Both the position numbers and the translations under genes were made by a program. Of a stretch of 19,544 nucleotides of DNA, positions 19,421 to 19,544 are shown one piece after another; the stretch's first letter is position 1, and each line of letters begins with the position of its first letter. The notes under the pieces were generated by a model, which did no database searches, had not been told where the DNA came from, and was given only the letters and a program-made list of their open reading frames with translations. The DNA comes from Nymphaea colorata (taxonomy: Eukaryota > Streptophyta > Magnoliopsida > Nymphaeales > Nymphaeaceae), in assembly GCF_008831285.2 (NCBI RefSeq), contig NW_022204647.1, forward strand, positions 1-19,544. The letters are read 5' to 3'.

Positions 19421-19544
19421 GTTGTAAGTAACCTAATGTGTTTCACTTGTTATTACATATATTTGATCACTTATATTTAATTGAGAGATTAAGTGATTCA
19501 TTTTCACTTGTTATTACATATAATTGATCACTTGTATTTAATTG
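18148..19544 (+). repeat. HOR6, partial higher-order repeat (module I and most of module II)
   Basis: Module I is 18148-18977 (830 bp, against 895 bp in HOR5). Module II starts at 18978 and is cut by the window edge inside the D extension of m12. From the m8 start to the GAGAGATTAAG landmark is 505 bp here, against 572 bp in HOR5 and 556 bp in its duplicate. The shortening is spread over many one- and two-base losses. The last 120 bases or so return to the undamaged sequence. Confidence 0.9.

Larger units (their letters stand above)
1..19544. repeat. AT-rich satellite array with three-tier higher-order structure
   Basis: The whole window is one tandem-repeat array with no unique DNA at either end. 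A landmark string near the inverted block (GCAAGCCTGTGATTTCAAT or close variants) recurs near 1267, 4147, 7143, 10148, 13227 and 18020, which sets a period of about 3.0 kb with one enlarged unit of about 4.8 kb. Within each period, related monomers of about 115 bp (A, B, C) follow one another, and groups of seven or eight form modules of 0.8-0.9 kb. No coding region is supported: stop codons are dense in all frames and the longest open frame is 71 codons. The family is not one I can name. A eukaryotic centromeric, pericentromeric or heterochromatic location is inferred from the repeat architecture only. Confidence 0.97.

Noticed and set aside
1-19544. CRISPR array or other prokaryotic direct-repeat system
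   Set aside because: The repeats are about 115 bp, contiguous and diverged, without short constant repeats alternating with unique spacers. There are no cas-like genes and no prokaryotic gene density.
18148-19544. Array edge with decaying monomers toward unique flanking DNA
   Set aside because: The last 120 bases or so match the undamaged D sequence of HOR5, and no unique DNA appears, so the window does not reach an array boundary.

Overview
This window is a non-coding satellite DNA array from end to end. It is AT-rich: a hand count of a consensus A-type monomer gives 32 G+C in 115 bases, about 28% GC. No open reading frame exceeds 71 codons, and I see no credible protein gene, tRNA, rRNA, transposon terminus, telomere repeat or CRISPR array. 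The organisation points to a eukaryotic chromosome, such as a pericentromeric, centromeric or other heterochromatic satellite block of a plant or animal. I do not recognise the family and cannot name the species.

The array has three tiers. Tier 1 is a monomer of about 115 bp in diverged forms, here called A, B and C, plus a longer B variant with an AT-rich extension (D). All share a 3' half built around a TTGTTRTTACATCTAT-like box. Tier 2 is a module of about 0.8-0.9 kb in the order A-B-C-A-B+D-B''-C''. Tier 3 is a higher-order repeat (HOR) of about 3.0 kb: three diverged modules (I, II, III), then an extra A-B pair, a truncated B and an A-B dimer in INVERTED orientation.

Layout: HOR0 (partial, starts in module III) 1-1408; HOR1 1409-4289; HOR2 4290-7280; HOR3 7281-10287; HOR4 10288-13368; HOR5 13369-18147 (enlarged by about 1.7 kb); HOR6 (partial) 18148-19544. 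The inverted block recurs six times, always in the same place. Both of its ends form dyads with neighbouring direct monomers. A second, much smaller inverted fragment sits in every module III.

The copies record how the array has changed. (1) An m21/m7 hybrid monomer near 15,920 in HOR5 marks an out-of-register exchange that duplicated 14 monomers. (2) A tract at about 9,803-9,885 in HOR3 has a direct-strand monomer carrying variants otherwise seen only in the inverted block. (3) Several copies have private deletions, some of whole monomers and some between short direct repeats. (4) Single-base losses, mostly in short homopolymers, become frequent from about 6,580 and severe at about 17,300-19,420. 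The last pattern looks more like long-read consensus error than biology, and should be settled before fine divergence in the right part is interpreted.
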